Shown here piece after piece: positions 43,399 to 52,133 of a DNA stretch of 64,000 bases. Position numbers and translations under genes: made by a program. Source of the stretch: Pictodentalium vernedei. Lineage: Eukaryota > Mollusca > Scaphopoda > Dentaliida > Dentaliidae. Position 1 is the stretch's first letter; the number at the start of each line of letters is the position of its first letter. The notes under the pieces were generated by a model. The model was not told the origin of the DNA. It saw only the letters and a program-made list of their open reading frames with translations, and searched no databases. The stretch spans positions 67,506,790 to 67,570,789 of the forward strand of contig CM062292.1 of NCBI GenBank assembly GCA_031216915.1, read 5' to 3'.

Positions 43399-43918
43399 TA
43401 CCTGGGAGAGTACTGGAAGCCCATTTTGGGGCTTTATTCTGAAGTGCAGGTACAGTTAAAACTAGAAGTCCTGTCATGAAATGCGCACAAATAGCACGGC
43501 GAATTGCACGTTAATCTACACATTATGACCATAGTAAGGCTATCAAAATATCTACATACAGCATGTGCACAAGCAATGTTTCAGCCAATGGAGCTCCGGG
43601 TCACCCGGAGGTCCATTGGCAGAACATTGCCTGTGTTTGCCATGAGTAACAAGGAGAAACTGTCATGCTTTGGATGCCATTCGATATGGCAATTGCGTGC
43701 AATTCCTACGCGCTATTAAGCCTAGATAAGCACACAGTTTGTGACAGGACTTCTAGTTTTAACTGTACCCCAACTTAAAGACTTCATATTAACTTAGAAG
43801 TAAAATTATTTATATGAATTTGCCTTCTTCCAGTTTGTGGGAGAGTGCCATAAATTGTAACAATGCAAAGACTTGTGAACAAATTTTAAAAGTCGAAAAT
43901 AATTTAGCACTCTACCAG
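43399..43918. mobile_element. TTAA-D family MITE split by a TA-1 MITE
   Basis: Left part 43399-43452 (CTGGGAGAGTACTGGAAGCC) and right part 43768-43918 ending TTTAGCACTCTACCAG before TTAA 43919-43922 make a worn D element around the TA-1 insertion. Confidence 0.6.
43453..43765. mobile_element. TA-1 family MITE (full length, nested)
   Basis: TA 43451-43452, CAGTTAAAACTAGAAGTCCT; end GGACTTCTAGTTTTAACTG, TA 43766-43767. Core CAATGGAGCTCCGGGTCACC. The arms also pair outward (GGCATCC..., GCACGTTAAT / ATTAAGC). Confidence 0.92.
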
Positions 43919-44183
43919 TTAACTGTTTTTTTGTTTTATGGCATCACCAAGCAAACAAATGAATAATTTGCCTGATACAGCCCTGCGTATGCATTCAAGA
44001 TTCAAATTATCATTCAAAATGAAAACCGCATTCAATCATTAGAAATACCACCAGGGTTTTCAAGGTGCTGAGAAAACCCTAAGAAAAATTCTATCTCTGG
44101 AATGGTTCTTATGGGGATTATTTCAATCTGAAAGTGATAACATTTCTAAAAACATATTAATTAACACTAAACATTAACTCGAA

Positions 44184-44411
44184 TCATGTTCTTGTTACAG
44201 TCCTTTTGTCCGTGAAGAAACTTCTAAGAATTAAAACTTGCCCTATTCCAATCAGTAAAATAACAAATGATTGTCCTAAAGACCAAAAGAATACACGTTC
44301 ATTTAAAGATTCAGCAAATGCACGACCCTGTGATTCTCTGAGTCGATGATGAGTTTGGAAGTCTAACACTGTACTCAAACTTTCATGGACATTGACAGAT
44401 GAAGTTTCCAT
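44184..44411 (-). CDS. TMED3/7-like: Terminal exon of a p24/TMED (emp24 family) cargo receptor, copy 2
   Basis: This 75-codon exon is the second p24 C-terminus in the window. It has the membrane-proximal segment RLRESQGRAFAESLNERV, the FFWS entry to the membrane span (about residues 43-63, LLIGIGQVLIL), and the tail RSFFTDKR with the FF motif and a basic pair at the same place as copy 1. On the minus strand it follows a pyrimidine-rich stretch and AATTGTAG acceptor, with the frame starting at the exon edge exactly as in copy 1. No frameshift or stop interrupts it. It lies 37 kb upstream, in gene direction, of the exon at 6945-7178. It is therefore either an alternative last exon of the same gene or the end of a tandem paralogue. 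No GOLD-domain exon was recognised on either side. Confidence 0.9.
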   Translation of the reverse strand: METSSVNVHESLSTVLDFQTHHRLRESQGRAFAESLNERVFFWSLGQSFVILLIGIGQVLILRSFFTDKRTVTRT

Positions 44412-44554
44412 CTACAATTAAAAATGAAGAGAAAATAAAAAGTGTTGCTAGATAGGAAAGTTAAAATAAAATAAGCAATTAATTGAAAAGAGAAAACATT
44501 TTTATTTTTGGAATTAACTTTAAAACAAGAAAAATGTTACTAAGGAAACACATG

Positions 44555-44947
44555 TCCCCCTCCCCCTCTATGACCTTCACCTTGCAGATGCGGCAGAAAC
44601 TATTATATGCGACACACCTTCTGACTGTCCTAAACATTTGTAAAAAGTTTAACAATTGTACTATGATTCGTTTCTAAGTTATGGCCGAGACACAAATATT
44701 GACCGATTTTTAGTGTGACCATGAAATGTGACCTTGACTTTGAAAGTACGAACGCGGCTATGGTGTGTGACACATCCTCCCATGGTCCTTTATATTTGTG
44801 TGAAGTTTGATGACTGTGGTCCTAACAGTTTTCGAGTTATTGTCTCGGACACACACACACACACGGACACACACACACATGGATGGACACACGCACACTT
44901 CAATCACTATATGCCACACGACTTAAGTCAGGGGGGGGGGGGGGGGC
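44555..44947. mobile_element. M family element, short copy
   Basis: CTTCTGACTGTCCTAAACAT, AAGTTATGGCCGAGACAC, GACACATCCTCCCATGGTCC, then a CA-rich microsatellite (44850-44880), AATCACTATATGCCACACGA and a 16-base G run. It ends the same way as 33640-36118. Confidence 0.65.
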
Positions 44948-45097
44948 ATAAAATTCCACAATCCAGTATACATATTTCTTTTTGTTCCTTGAATCCTGCG
45001 CCCTATTTAACATGTAACCAACTCACCCTGTGCAATTTTACAGCCTTAGTCAATGTAAATTTTCATGTAGTGTGTAATATGGAAGTTACCATTTTTT

Positions 45098-45158
45098 ATA
45101 ACCAGAAAGTGTGACTAACCCTGTGCATTGCACAGGGTTAGTCACACTTACTGGTTAT
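45098..45158. repeat. Hairpin repeat
   Basis: ATAACCAGAAAGTGTGACTA and complement with almost no loop around CTGTGCATTGCACAG. Half-sites ACCCTGTGCA(A/T) also occur near 45026 and 45190, so a longer palindromic element is likely. Confidence 0.75.
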
Positions 45159-45216
45159 GAGAAAAATTCATTATTAATTAACTAACCAACCCTGTGCATT
45201 GTACAATCTTAGTGTA

Positions 45217-45570
45217 GTTAGTTAGTTATTGGTGTTTAAGGTCACATACTTATGCACAATGGCTAATCGGGCCCGTGACAGTTTTAAGGGTGGAGGAAGC
45301 CGTAGAGAACAACCGAGCATCGACGAACAACTGTCAACTCCTCAACATTCCAACTTTGTTCAAGCTCTGCTCAAGCAGGGTTACAGCGGCTGAAGACATG
45401 TGTACCATAGACGTGCAGTCCGCCTTAGCATACAGCGTCATTGTGCCCCCAAGTAGGCAACTGGGATAAAGTGCCTTGCCCAAGGACACAACGCGGTTCG
45501 TTTCAGATGGGGATCGAACTCGGGACCTCTAGAAGTCCAACAGTCTACAACTGAGCCACCGCACTCCCAT
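45217..45570 (-). mobile_element. SINE-1 variant (second head type)
   Basis: Head GGGAGTGCGGTGGCTCAGTT and GATCCCCATCTGAAACG, as in 33736-34094. Flanked by AATCTTAGTGTA at 45205-45216 and 45571-45582. The tail repeat is GTTA/GTTAG rather than TTTA, a small oddity. Confidence 0.9.
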
Positions 45571-45601
45571 AATCTTAGTGTAAATATCATCTATATATAA
45601 A

Positions 45602-45712
45602 CTCTTTACCCAACGTAATGGCCAAATCGAGCCAGTAATATTCTCAAAAAGCATTGAACTCAAATTATGACCCCGCATTGGAATGGACTATGTAAAGTTT
45701 TTTTTAGTGAAT
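45602..45712. mobile_element. TTAA-B family half element
   Basis: CTCTTTACCCAACGTAATGG and AAATTATGACCCCGCATTGG are the left end and arm. It stops at the centre, and no right end follows. Confidence 0.6.
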
Positions 45713-45898
45713 TCCATAAATAAAAACTTATTTTATTTTCAATTAACAGCTTGTTATAAATGACAAGTGTCATTCAAGCTCTCTCATCACCAGACCATAT
45801 ACAGGTGAAAATTTACTGAAGGAAACAAAAGTGTCATGCGAAGACTGATGAGCAAGTGGAAATTGGGATGGCAACCCAAATGGAGGGGGATGTGTAAA

Positions 45899-47248
45899 AC
45901 AAGAGGCCTTAATCGTTCACCTCAGAAAAGTTGTTTGTTTAAAGGGAGATTTAAGGTCATGTCCAGCAGCTATTTATTTATTTATTTATTTGTGTTAAGA
46001 TCAATAATTTCTGCACAATGGCTAATCATGACCACGGCAGTTTTACGGATAGAGGAAGGTAGAGTACCTGAAGAGAACCACCAAGCAATGGCAAGCAACT
46101 GTCAGCTCCCCAAAATACTAAGTCCACGCATGCAGGGTTACCACTGGATGAGAACAAGTGCATCATCCACCTGCAGTACGCCTTAGTACTCAATGCAACC
46201 ATGCCCCCAATGGGGCAATGGGGTGAAGTGTCTTGCCCATGGACACAACACGGTTGCCGCAGGTGGGATTCGAACCGAAGACTTCTTGGCTTGCAGCCTG
46301 CACCTCTGCCTACTGAGCCACTGTGCCCTCATGTCCAGCAGCTACATGTATAGCTAATTAATATTCCTCAAACTGCCAAGTTACAATCTGGGTTTGCATA
46401 AGAAATCCAAGCATGGACACGGAGATTTGATTTGAACAAATCTGAATCTGCCCACCTAAGGATGATGTATACCAAATATTGATTGATTCTAAAAGGTGAG
46501 TGTAAAGAAGTTGAATATTCCTTCCAATATTGCACCAAGTTAAGATTTGGGCTCCCATAAGGAGTTCCAATATTTGAACCCTGTATACCAAGTATACGGA
46601 AATTATGACGGGTGAATTTAAGAAGATTTTCAAGAATTTTTTTTCATGATCTCAGGGACTTTATTTGAACAAACTGAAATCTGCCACCCATAAGTTTGCT
46701 GTGTACCAAGTATCAGAAAATTGTGACTGGTGAGTTTAAAGAAGATTTTTTTCATGAATAATCCTTACATTACATTAAGTTATGTTTTGGGCTTTCATAG
46801 AAAGCCTAAGTATTACTCCAGGACGTTGATTTGAATTTAAGCCCCCTAAGAATATCACATACCAAATATCAAAATATGACAGGCGGATATAAAAAAGTTC
46901 TTTTAACAATATTCCACATATTACACCACGTTAAAATTTGGGTTTCCACAGCGAGCCAAAATAGGAACCAAGGAACTTGATTTTAACAAACTTGAATGTG
47001 CCCCTCCACCCCCTCCCCCAGGATGCGGAATTTCAGAATATTCTGCGGGATGGATCTAAAAAGGTTAAAATTCAGCTTCACATATAAAGCACTAATATGA
47101 ACACACGGAATGGAAATGATTTAAACAAACTTGAATATAGCACTCCCAACAAGGATGCTGCCTACCAAATTTCAGAACGTTCCGACTGGTGGATCTGATA
47201 AAGAAGATTTTAAGGAATATTGCTAATATTACACTTCACCTCCCCCCA
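45899..47248 (+). mobile_element. GAGGCCC-family element, diverged copy
   Basis: Starts AACAAGAGGCCTTAATCGTT and CACCTCAG, is interrupted by a SINE at 45973-46328, and continues with units (GGGCTCCCATAAGGAG, CTAAGGATGATGTATACC) to about 47248, where a SINE-2 copy begins. Its right end is not seen. Confidence 0.55.
45973..46328 (-). mobile_element. tRNA-derived SINE (SINE-1) with perfect 16-bp duplication
   Basis: Head GGGCACAGTGGCTCAGTAGG, box B GGTTCGAATCCCACC, and TAAA-repeat tail. TCATGTCCAGCAGCTA flanks it at 45957-45972 and 46329-46344, the longest target duplication in the window. Confidence 0.94.
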
Positions 47249-47395
47249 TTTATTTATTTATTGGTGTTTAAGGTCACATACTCCGGCACAATGGCTAATC
47301 GAGTCAGTCCAGTCAACTGTTTATACCCATGTTGCACTTTTGAGAGAACTTCCACCCCTTGCCTTGGTGACAGGGTCCTATTTTACCATATTACG
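47249..47395 (-). mobile_element. SINE-2 family retroposon, truncated
   Basis: TTTATTTATTGGTGTTTAAG tail, GAGTCAGTCCAGTCAACTG, GGTGACAGGGTCCTATTTTA. Stops before the head, at the start of the pogo-like element. Confidence 0.65.
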
Positions 47396-47405
47396 TGGAC
47401 AGATA

Positions 47406-48073
47406 CAGTGGAGCCCACTTAATTGGATATCTCTCAATTGAATAAGCCTGTTGATTACATATAATATCCCAACACAAAACCATTTACCATACCTCCACTA
47501 CAAATTTGACCTGTTAACTGAAATATAGGTTATAGAGTAAACTCCTGTTAACTGAATAAAAAATCTTGTAACCTGTCCAGAAATTACCATGACTCTCCCC
47601 AGTTTTCCTTTGTTTATAGACCTATTTGGCCTCAGTACATTCAATACAGGCATTTAATCTATTATATCTTGTTTGACAGAGCTCATGGAGCTCTGTCAAA
47701 CAAGATATAATAGAATAAATGCTAAGATTATCCCTAGAATACAGGAATGTGACACAATCCCTGTTAATTGAATACTCATGATAACTGAATAATTTTCATT
47801 GGCAAAGTGGCTATTCAATTAACCCTTTACCCAACGTAACGGCCAAAACTGGCCAGCGCTATTCTCAAAAATCGCCAATTAATTTTCAAAATATTTTCAT
47901 TTTTTGTCTCAAAAACATAGGTTATGACCCCTCGTTGGAACGAGCTCGTTCCAACGAGGGGTCATAACCTATGTTTTTGAGACAAAAAATGAAAAAAATT
48001 AGTTATTCAAGAATTTTTTTTGCAAGTGTCTTCTGCTTTTCATGTTAGGTAAAGGGTTAACAGGGTTCCACTG
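47406..48073. mobile_element. Pogo/Tigger-like MITE hosting a TTAA-B element
   Basis: TA 47404-47405 then CAGTGGAGCCCACTTAATTG; the right end AACAGGGTTCCACTG precedes TA 48074-48075. The interior has a perfect hairpin TATATCTTGTTTGACAGAGC (centre near 47690) and AATTGAATA words, as in pogo-group non-autonomous elements. Fragments of the family lie at 21715, 30880, 50690 and 57262. Confidence 0.8.
47823..48056. mobile_element. TTAA-B family MITE with perfect 51-bp arms
   Basis: TTAA 47819-47822, CCCTTTACCCAACGTAACGG; end GTTAGGTAAAGGG, TTAA 48057-48060. Bases 47894-47944 and 47945-47995 are exact complements with no loop. Removing it leaves ATTCAATTAACAGGGTTCC, a continuous pogo-like end. Confidence 0.95.
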
Positions 48074-48278
48074 TACAGTCAATTTGTTAGATAAAGGATT
48101 AAGTCTTTCCACAGAGTATTGGTCAAATCTGCCCAAAGCAACTGATACATGTAAACAAACATCAGAAATAAAATTTTGTTATCTTTCCTTTTTTGATCCA
48201 AAGACATGGCTTAACCTTTTACCTATGTGTAATAGGTAATACAAATTGTAGATAACACTGAAAGGTATCTACAGTAAG

Positions 48279-48490
48279 GCCGCCATGGACGGGTTACTTT
48301 CCACAGGCATGCAAAATTTCCACAGATGCAATAATATTAGATTCCAAACACTAATTACAGGAATAATCAACAAAAATTTACTTAATGAAGCACTGGGTAC
48401 AATACGGTGCTTCATTTTATTAATTAAACTTTTGCAGATGGTGCTTTTATTACCCAGTAAATACATGTGTAGACATCACTCCCCAAGCTA
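48279..48490. mobile_element. IR-I family element, copy 3 (inverted)
   Basis: GCCGCCATGGACGGGTTACT, ATAATATTAGATTCC and the TTAATGAAGCACTGGG hairpin run in the opposite orientation to copies at 20200 and 30349. Confidence 0.6.
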
Positions 48491-49078
48491 GGAATACAAC
48501 AAATCCACAGTGAGTGCACTGTAAATTATCTGAAATAAGCTGAACCTCTCATAATTAAAACTGAAAATTTGTCAAAATGGTGTTTCTTCAGAAAATAAAA
48601 AGACATAGTGAAGGTACACTTTGCCTTGGTAGACATTTTCTATAAATCTACATGAAAATGGTCAAGAAATCCATTTTCATGTAGAGTTGATAAAAATAAA
48701 TTAAAAATTATTTGAAATCTGTCAATTAATTGAACTCTCTCATCCCTGGATGACACGCACTGAAAAAATTATTGAGCTGAAAATTAAAAATTTCCCCTCA
48801 AAACTCAGTATTTGAGAGTAAAATTTGAATGCCGGTTTTAGTGAATAGTACTGGCCATTTTGGTCATTATGTAGGTAAACGATTAAGGCCCCTAGTTTGT
48901 ACAAGCTCAATGCACCTGTTCCTATTTTAACAAGGGCTCATATGCATACTTATGCTATGTTTTGGAAGCAGAAAATATAATAATTTTCTTAAAATTTCAG
49001 TCCGTTTGGGAAGTTTTTTTGTATTAAGAAAATGATGCCCAAGTACCAGTTCAACAGTGAAAAGAATCTATTCTTAAA
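48491..49078. other. Worn TTAA-B half at 48780-48892; otherwise nothing
   Basis: AATAGTACTGGCCATTTTGG and TTATGTAGGTAAACGA before TTAA 48893-48896 are a B-type right end. A small hairpin CTACATGAAAATGG / CCATTTTCATGTAG lies at 48650-48683. No gene. Confidence 0.45.
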
Positions 49079-49270
49079 CCTTTACCAAAGAAATTAGACT
49101 AATTCGACTAGCATCATACACAAAAATTACCATTTAAACATCATTTATTTTTTCAAATTTGTTTTGCTTCCAAAATATATTAGAAAGCATTTCTTCCAAT
49201 GTGAGGGTGGAGGGGGGGGGGGGGGGGGGTAAAGCTGTGTTTTGTTTTGGAGGCAAAAATTAGATTTTTT
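49079..49270. mobile_element. Possible TTAA-type MITE with an 18-base G run
   Basis: After TTAA 49074-49077, CCTTTACCAAAGAAATTAG begins. TTTTGCTTCCAAAATAT and partner GTTTTGGAGGCAAAAATTAG are arms. The centre holds a G run at 49212-49229. The right end is not clear. Confidence 0.45.
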
Positions 49271-49650
49271 GGGGTAATTATCAAAAACAGATGGAAGAAA
49301 ATAGGCTCTATAACATGTGGTTCCTAACACCCTTCAGCAAAGCTGTGATTAGGAAGAAAAACAAATATATGGCAACTTGTCTTGGTGTTGTTATGCAAAG
49401 AGTTCAGGATATTGCAACTTAAAGAGATTCTAAGTGGAACAAAATCAATACGAAGTTCACGATTTTTCTTATTCACCCTTTGCTCAACTCAAAAATCAGA
49501 AAACATTGTGAACAAATTTCTTGACTAACTAAAATTAGTCATTTGTTTCCTTGAACCACACAGCACATTTTAATGAGGGGATCCAAGCTACAGTACAGTA
49601 ACACAAAAGTGCCATGGTGTGGAAATTCCACTCATAAAATCAGTAAGTAT

Positions 49651-50134
49651 TATTTATTTATTTATTGGTGTTTAACCCTTTACCCAATGAATTGCCCGCA
49701 TCCGCCCGCGTAATATGCAAATTCAGCAGCTGAAAAAATATTATTTTTCGATCAATTTCAACAAAATCATATCATGTGACCGCTCTTTGGAACGAGCTCG
49801 TTGAGCTCATTCCAAAGAGGGGTCACATGATATGGTTTTGCTGAAATTTTTTGAAAAATTTTTAAAAATTATATTTAAAATAATAAATTTTGAAATCGAC
49901 TGCATTGGGTAAAGGGTTAAGGTCACATATTTATGCACAATGGCTAATCATGACCGTGACAGTTTTACGGGTGGAAGAAGCCGGAGTACCCAGAGAGAAC
50001 CACCAAGCAATGGCGAGCAACTGTCAGCTCCCCAACATACAAACTCCACAAAAGCAGGGTTAGCACTGGCTGAAGACAAGTGCACCATCGACGTGCAGTA
50101 CGCCTTAGTACACAACGCCACCGTGCCCCCAGTT
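49651..50134 (-). mobile_element. SINE-1, 5'-truncated, carrying a TTAA-A insertion in its tail
   Basis: TTTATTTATTGGTGTTTAA precedes the insertion, and AAGGTCACATATTTATGCAC follows it. The body runs to GCCACCGTGCCCCCAG, where the head is missing. Confidence 0.85.
49676..49916. mobile_element. TTAA-A family MITE at a provable TTAA site
   Basis: TTAA 49672-49675, CCCTTTACCCAATGAATTGC; end GCATTGGGTAAAGGG, TTAA 49917-49920. The host is the SINE tail GGTGTTTAAGGTCACATA, seen uninterrupted at 35263, 45231 and elsewhere, so one TTAA became two. At 241 bp this is a full-length copy. Confidence 0.96.
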
Positions 50135-50689
50135 AGTACGTAAGCAAGTAAGTAGACCTTTATTAATGTGACATGTGCTCCATAACAGAGTACAATAGAC
50201 ATGAGAAAAATAGATACAAAATGCTCCTGGCCAATTCGGTCTGGATGTCACGGTACTCTCCCCCAATCTCTCTCTCTTGCCTCTTCTACATGTACATCTG
50301 TATCTCTCTCTTTAATATGGAATGTATCAATTCCTCGATTATGCAAAAGAATGCCAAGCAAAGTTTGGACCAATGGACAGACTTCTGGGTCATACCAGAA
50401 AATAAGTGGTCAGACAAGGACAATGTCAGGAGGTACAAAAAGGCCCATGTCTGACTGAGGTTTAAAATCATCAGTCAAAATTATCAATGAAGTTCAGTGG
50501 AACACCATGCATGATGGAAATCATGTACATAAAAAGCAAGCCTAAGATATAATGATTATTGTGATTTCTGGTCCTGGGAAGTGTGAAGAAAGTGACTGTA
50601 CAGCTAATGAGCATTAACAGCATGTGAAGAAATACGATTTGATACAGCCATACATATATCTAAATTATGTCTGAAGGTTAATTCAGTTT
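50135..50689. other. No gene recognised
   Basis: Overlapping plus frames at 50173-50458 have no recognisable family; a CT-rich run lies at 50263-50310. Confidence 0.35.
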
Positions 50690-50770
50690 CCAATTCAGAA
50701 TGAAACCAATCCTACCTTGTTTGGCAGGGCTCATTGAGTCCTGCCAAACAAGGTATGATTGGATGAATTC
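50690..50770. repeat. Pogo-like MITE core hairpin (fragment)
   Basis: AATCCTACCTTGTTTGGCAG and complement pair around GGGCTCATTGAGTCC. It corresponds to the core of 47406-48073. A similar fragment is at 57262-57318. Confidence 0.65.
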
Positions 50771-50859
50771 GGAGCAGTTTTAAGATGACGGTACATGTAC
50801 ACCTAAACCACATTATTTCGAATACTCGAACTCCATTTTGTAATATGTTAGATATCATT

Positions 50860-51010
50860 CTTAAATGACAGACATGATTCATTTGGTGTCTGACATTCTG
50901 TCTGGAAGTACAATGAAAATTATTTTCAGGCTTGCTCTGGGTAAAACCCGGGGATCCATTGTTTGAAACTTTGTTTGGAAGGTCTTATACATTTTCACAG
51001 ACAGTGAGTA
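50860..51010. mobile_element. TA-1-like fragment
   Basis: GGGTAAAACCCGGGGATCCA and TTGTTTGAAACTTTGTTTGG resemble the TA-1 core and right arm. No ends found. Confidence 0.4.
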
Positions 51011-51258
51011 ATCATGTGGGTGGAAATTCCACTCTATAAGTGATTTATGGTGATCCACTCTCCATGTTCTTAAGTTTTTTGCAATAGTGATTATTTTGTG
51101 AATAGCTCTGGGTGGTTTGGGCGGTTATTTCTGACATAAGATTACATGTAATTATACAAATACATCTCTCTCAGAATGATGTGACAGGTGATGAGACAGC
51201 TAAAAAGAGAAAAACTAAACCCATGCAATACATTTATGCATGTACTCATGCAAAACAT

Positions 51259-51690
51259 TTATGTACATGTGTAAAGTAAAATGACAAAATCTTGCAGTAT
51301 TTTCCTTAAGTACAACCTCTTCCAATAGTCACTAAAATTTTCAATCTCCAGTCTTTCAGCCTTCACCTGTTTAACATGATAAGCAGACGACACTAGTAAA
51401 AAAAAAAATCGCGACATCAACGCTGTAGCTGCGACAGGTGGTGCAATCTCACAAAATTCTAAGTCCATCAATGGCCATAACTCCAAGAAAAATATTTGGA
51501 GCAACAGATGCATTGAACAGTGGCTAGACATCAATAAGATACACTTACATGCCAAGTATAAAGTCATTCCATCAAGTATTTCAAAAGTTGTTGAGTTTTG
51601 AAACTTGTTGGTCACAGACAGACCGACTGACCGACAGACTGACCGACAGACAGACCGACATTGCCACTTATATAGAGCTGCTAGTTGCAA
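51259..51690. repeat. O family repeat with GACCGACA minisatellite
   Basis: A 143-codon minus frame spans this segment, but its start is a GACAGACCGACTGACCG repeat (51608-51660), which gives a meaningless VCRSVCRSV-type peptide. The rest resembles the class of mollusc repeats ending in such minisatellites. I regard it as repeat, not gene. Confidence 0.5.
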
Positions 51691-51702
51691 CTAAAAAATC
51701 TT

Positions 51703-51888
51703 GAATAACTAATCTTTTGTCTCAAAAACATTGGTTATGACCCTCATTGGAATGAGCTTGACAGCTCATTCAAATAAGGGGTCATAACCTATGTTTTTGA
51801 GACAAAAAAAATGAAAAAATAATGAAAATTAATTGGAGATTTTTTAGAATAGCTCAGGCTGGTATGGGCCATTACGTTAGGTAAAGGG
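51703..51888. mobile_element. TTAA-B family MITE, left end missing
   Basis: TTTTGTCTCAAAAACATTGG arm, worn centre TTGACAGCTCATTC, complementary arm, and the end ATTACGTTAGGTAAAGGG before TTAA 51889-51892. Confidence 0.8.
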
Positions 51889-52133
51889 TTAAAAGTGCTA
51901 TATTGCAAACAAAAGAGCAAAGTTTTGTTCACACGTGGCACAAATTGTGTGGTGCCAAATTTTTTAGCCAACCAGAATAATTTTTAGCCAGACAAAATGT
52001 TTTGGTGCCAAACTCTGATCAGATGGATGGCACTTCTGCAGCATGCACTGAATAAATTGATCAGTTACCATGGTTTTAAGCCCTCTCCCCGTTTCCTGTT
52101 CATCTTCCATCTGGATAGTGCAACCAGTAAAGA

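Noticed and set aside
47406-48073. Pogo transposase gene
   Set aside because: Only ends and hairpin are present. No DDE or CENP-B-like coding sequence is visible between them.
51259-51690. 143-codon minus-strand frame
   Set aside because: Its beginning is a translated GACCGACA repeat, and the rest has no recognisable domain. I kept it as a repeat.
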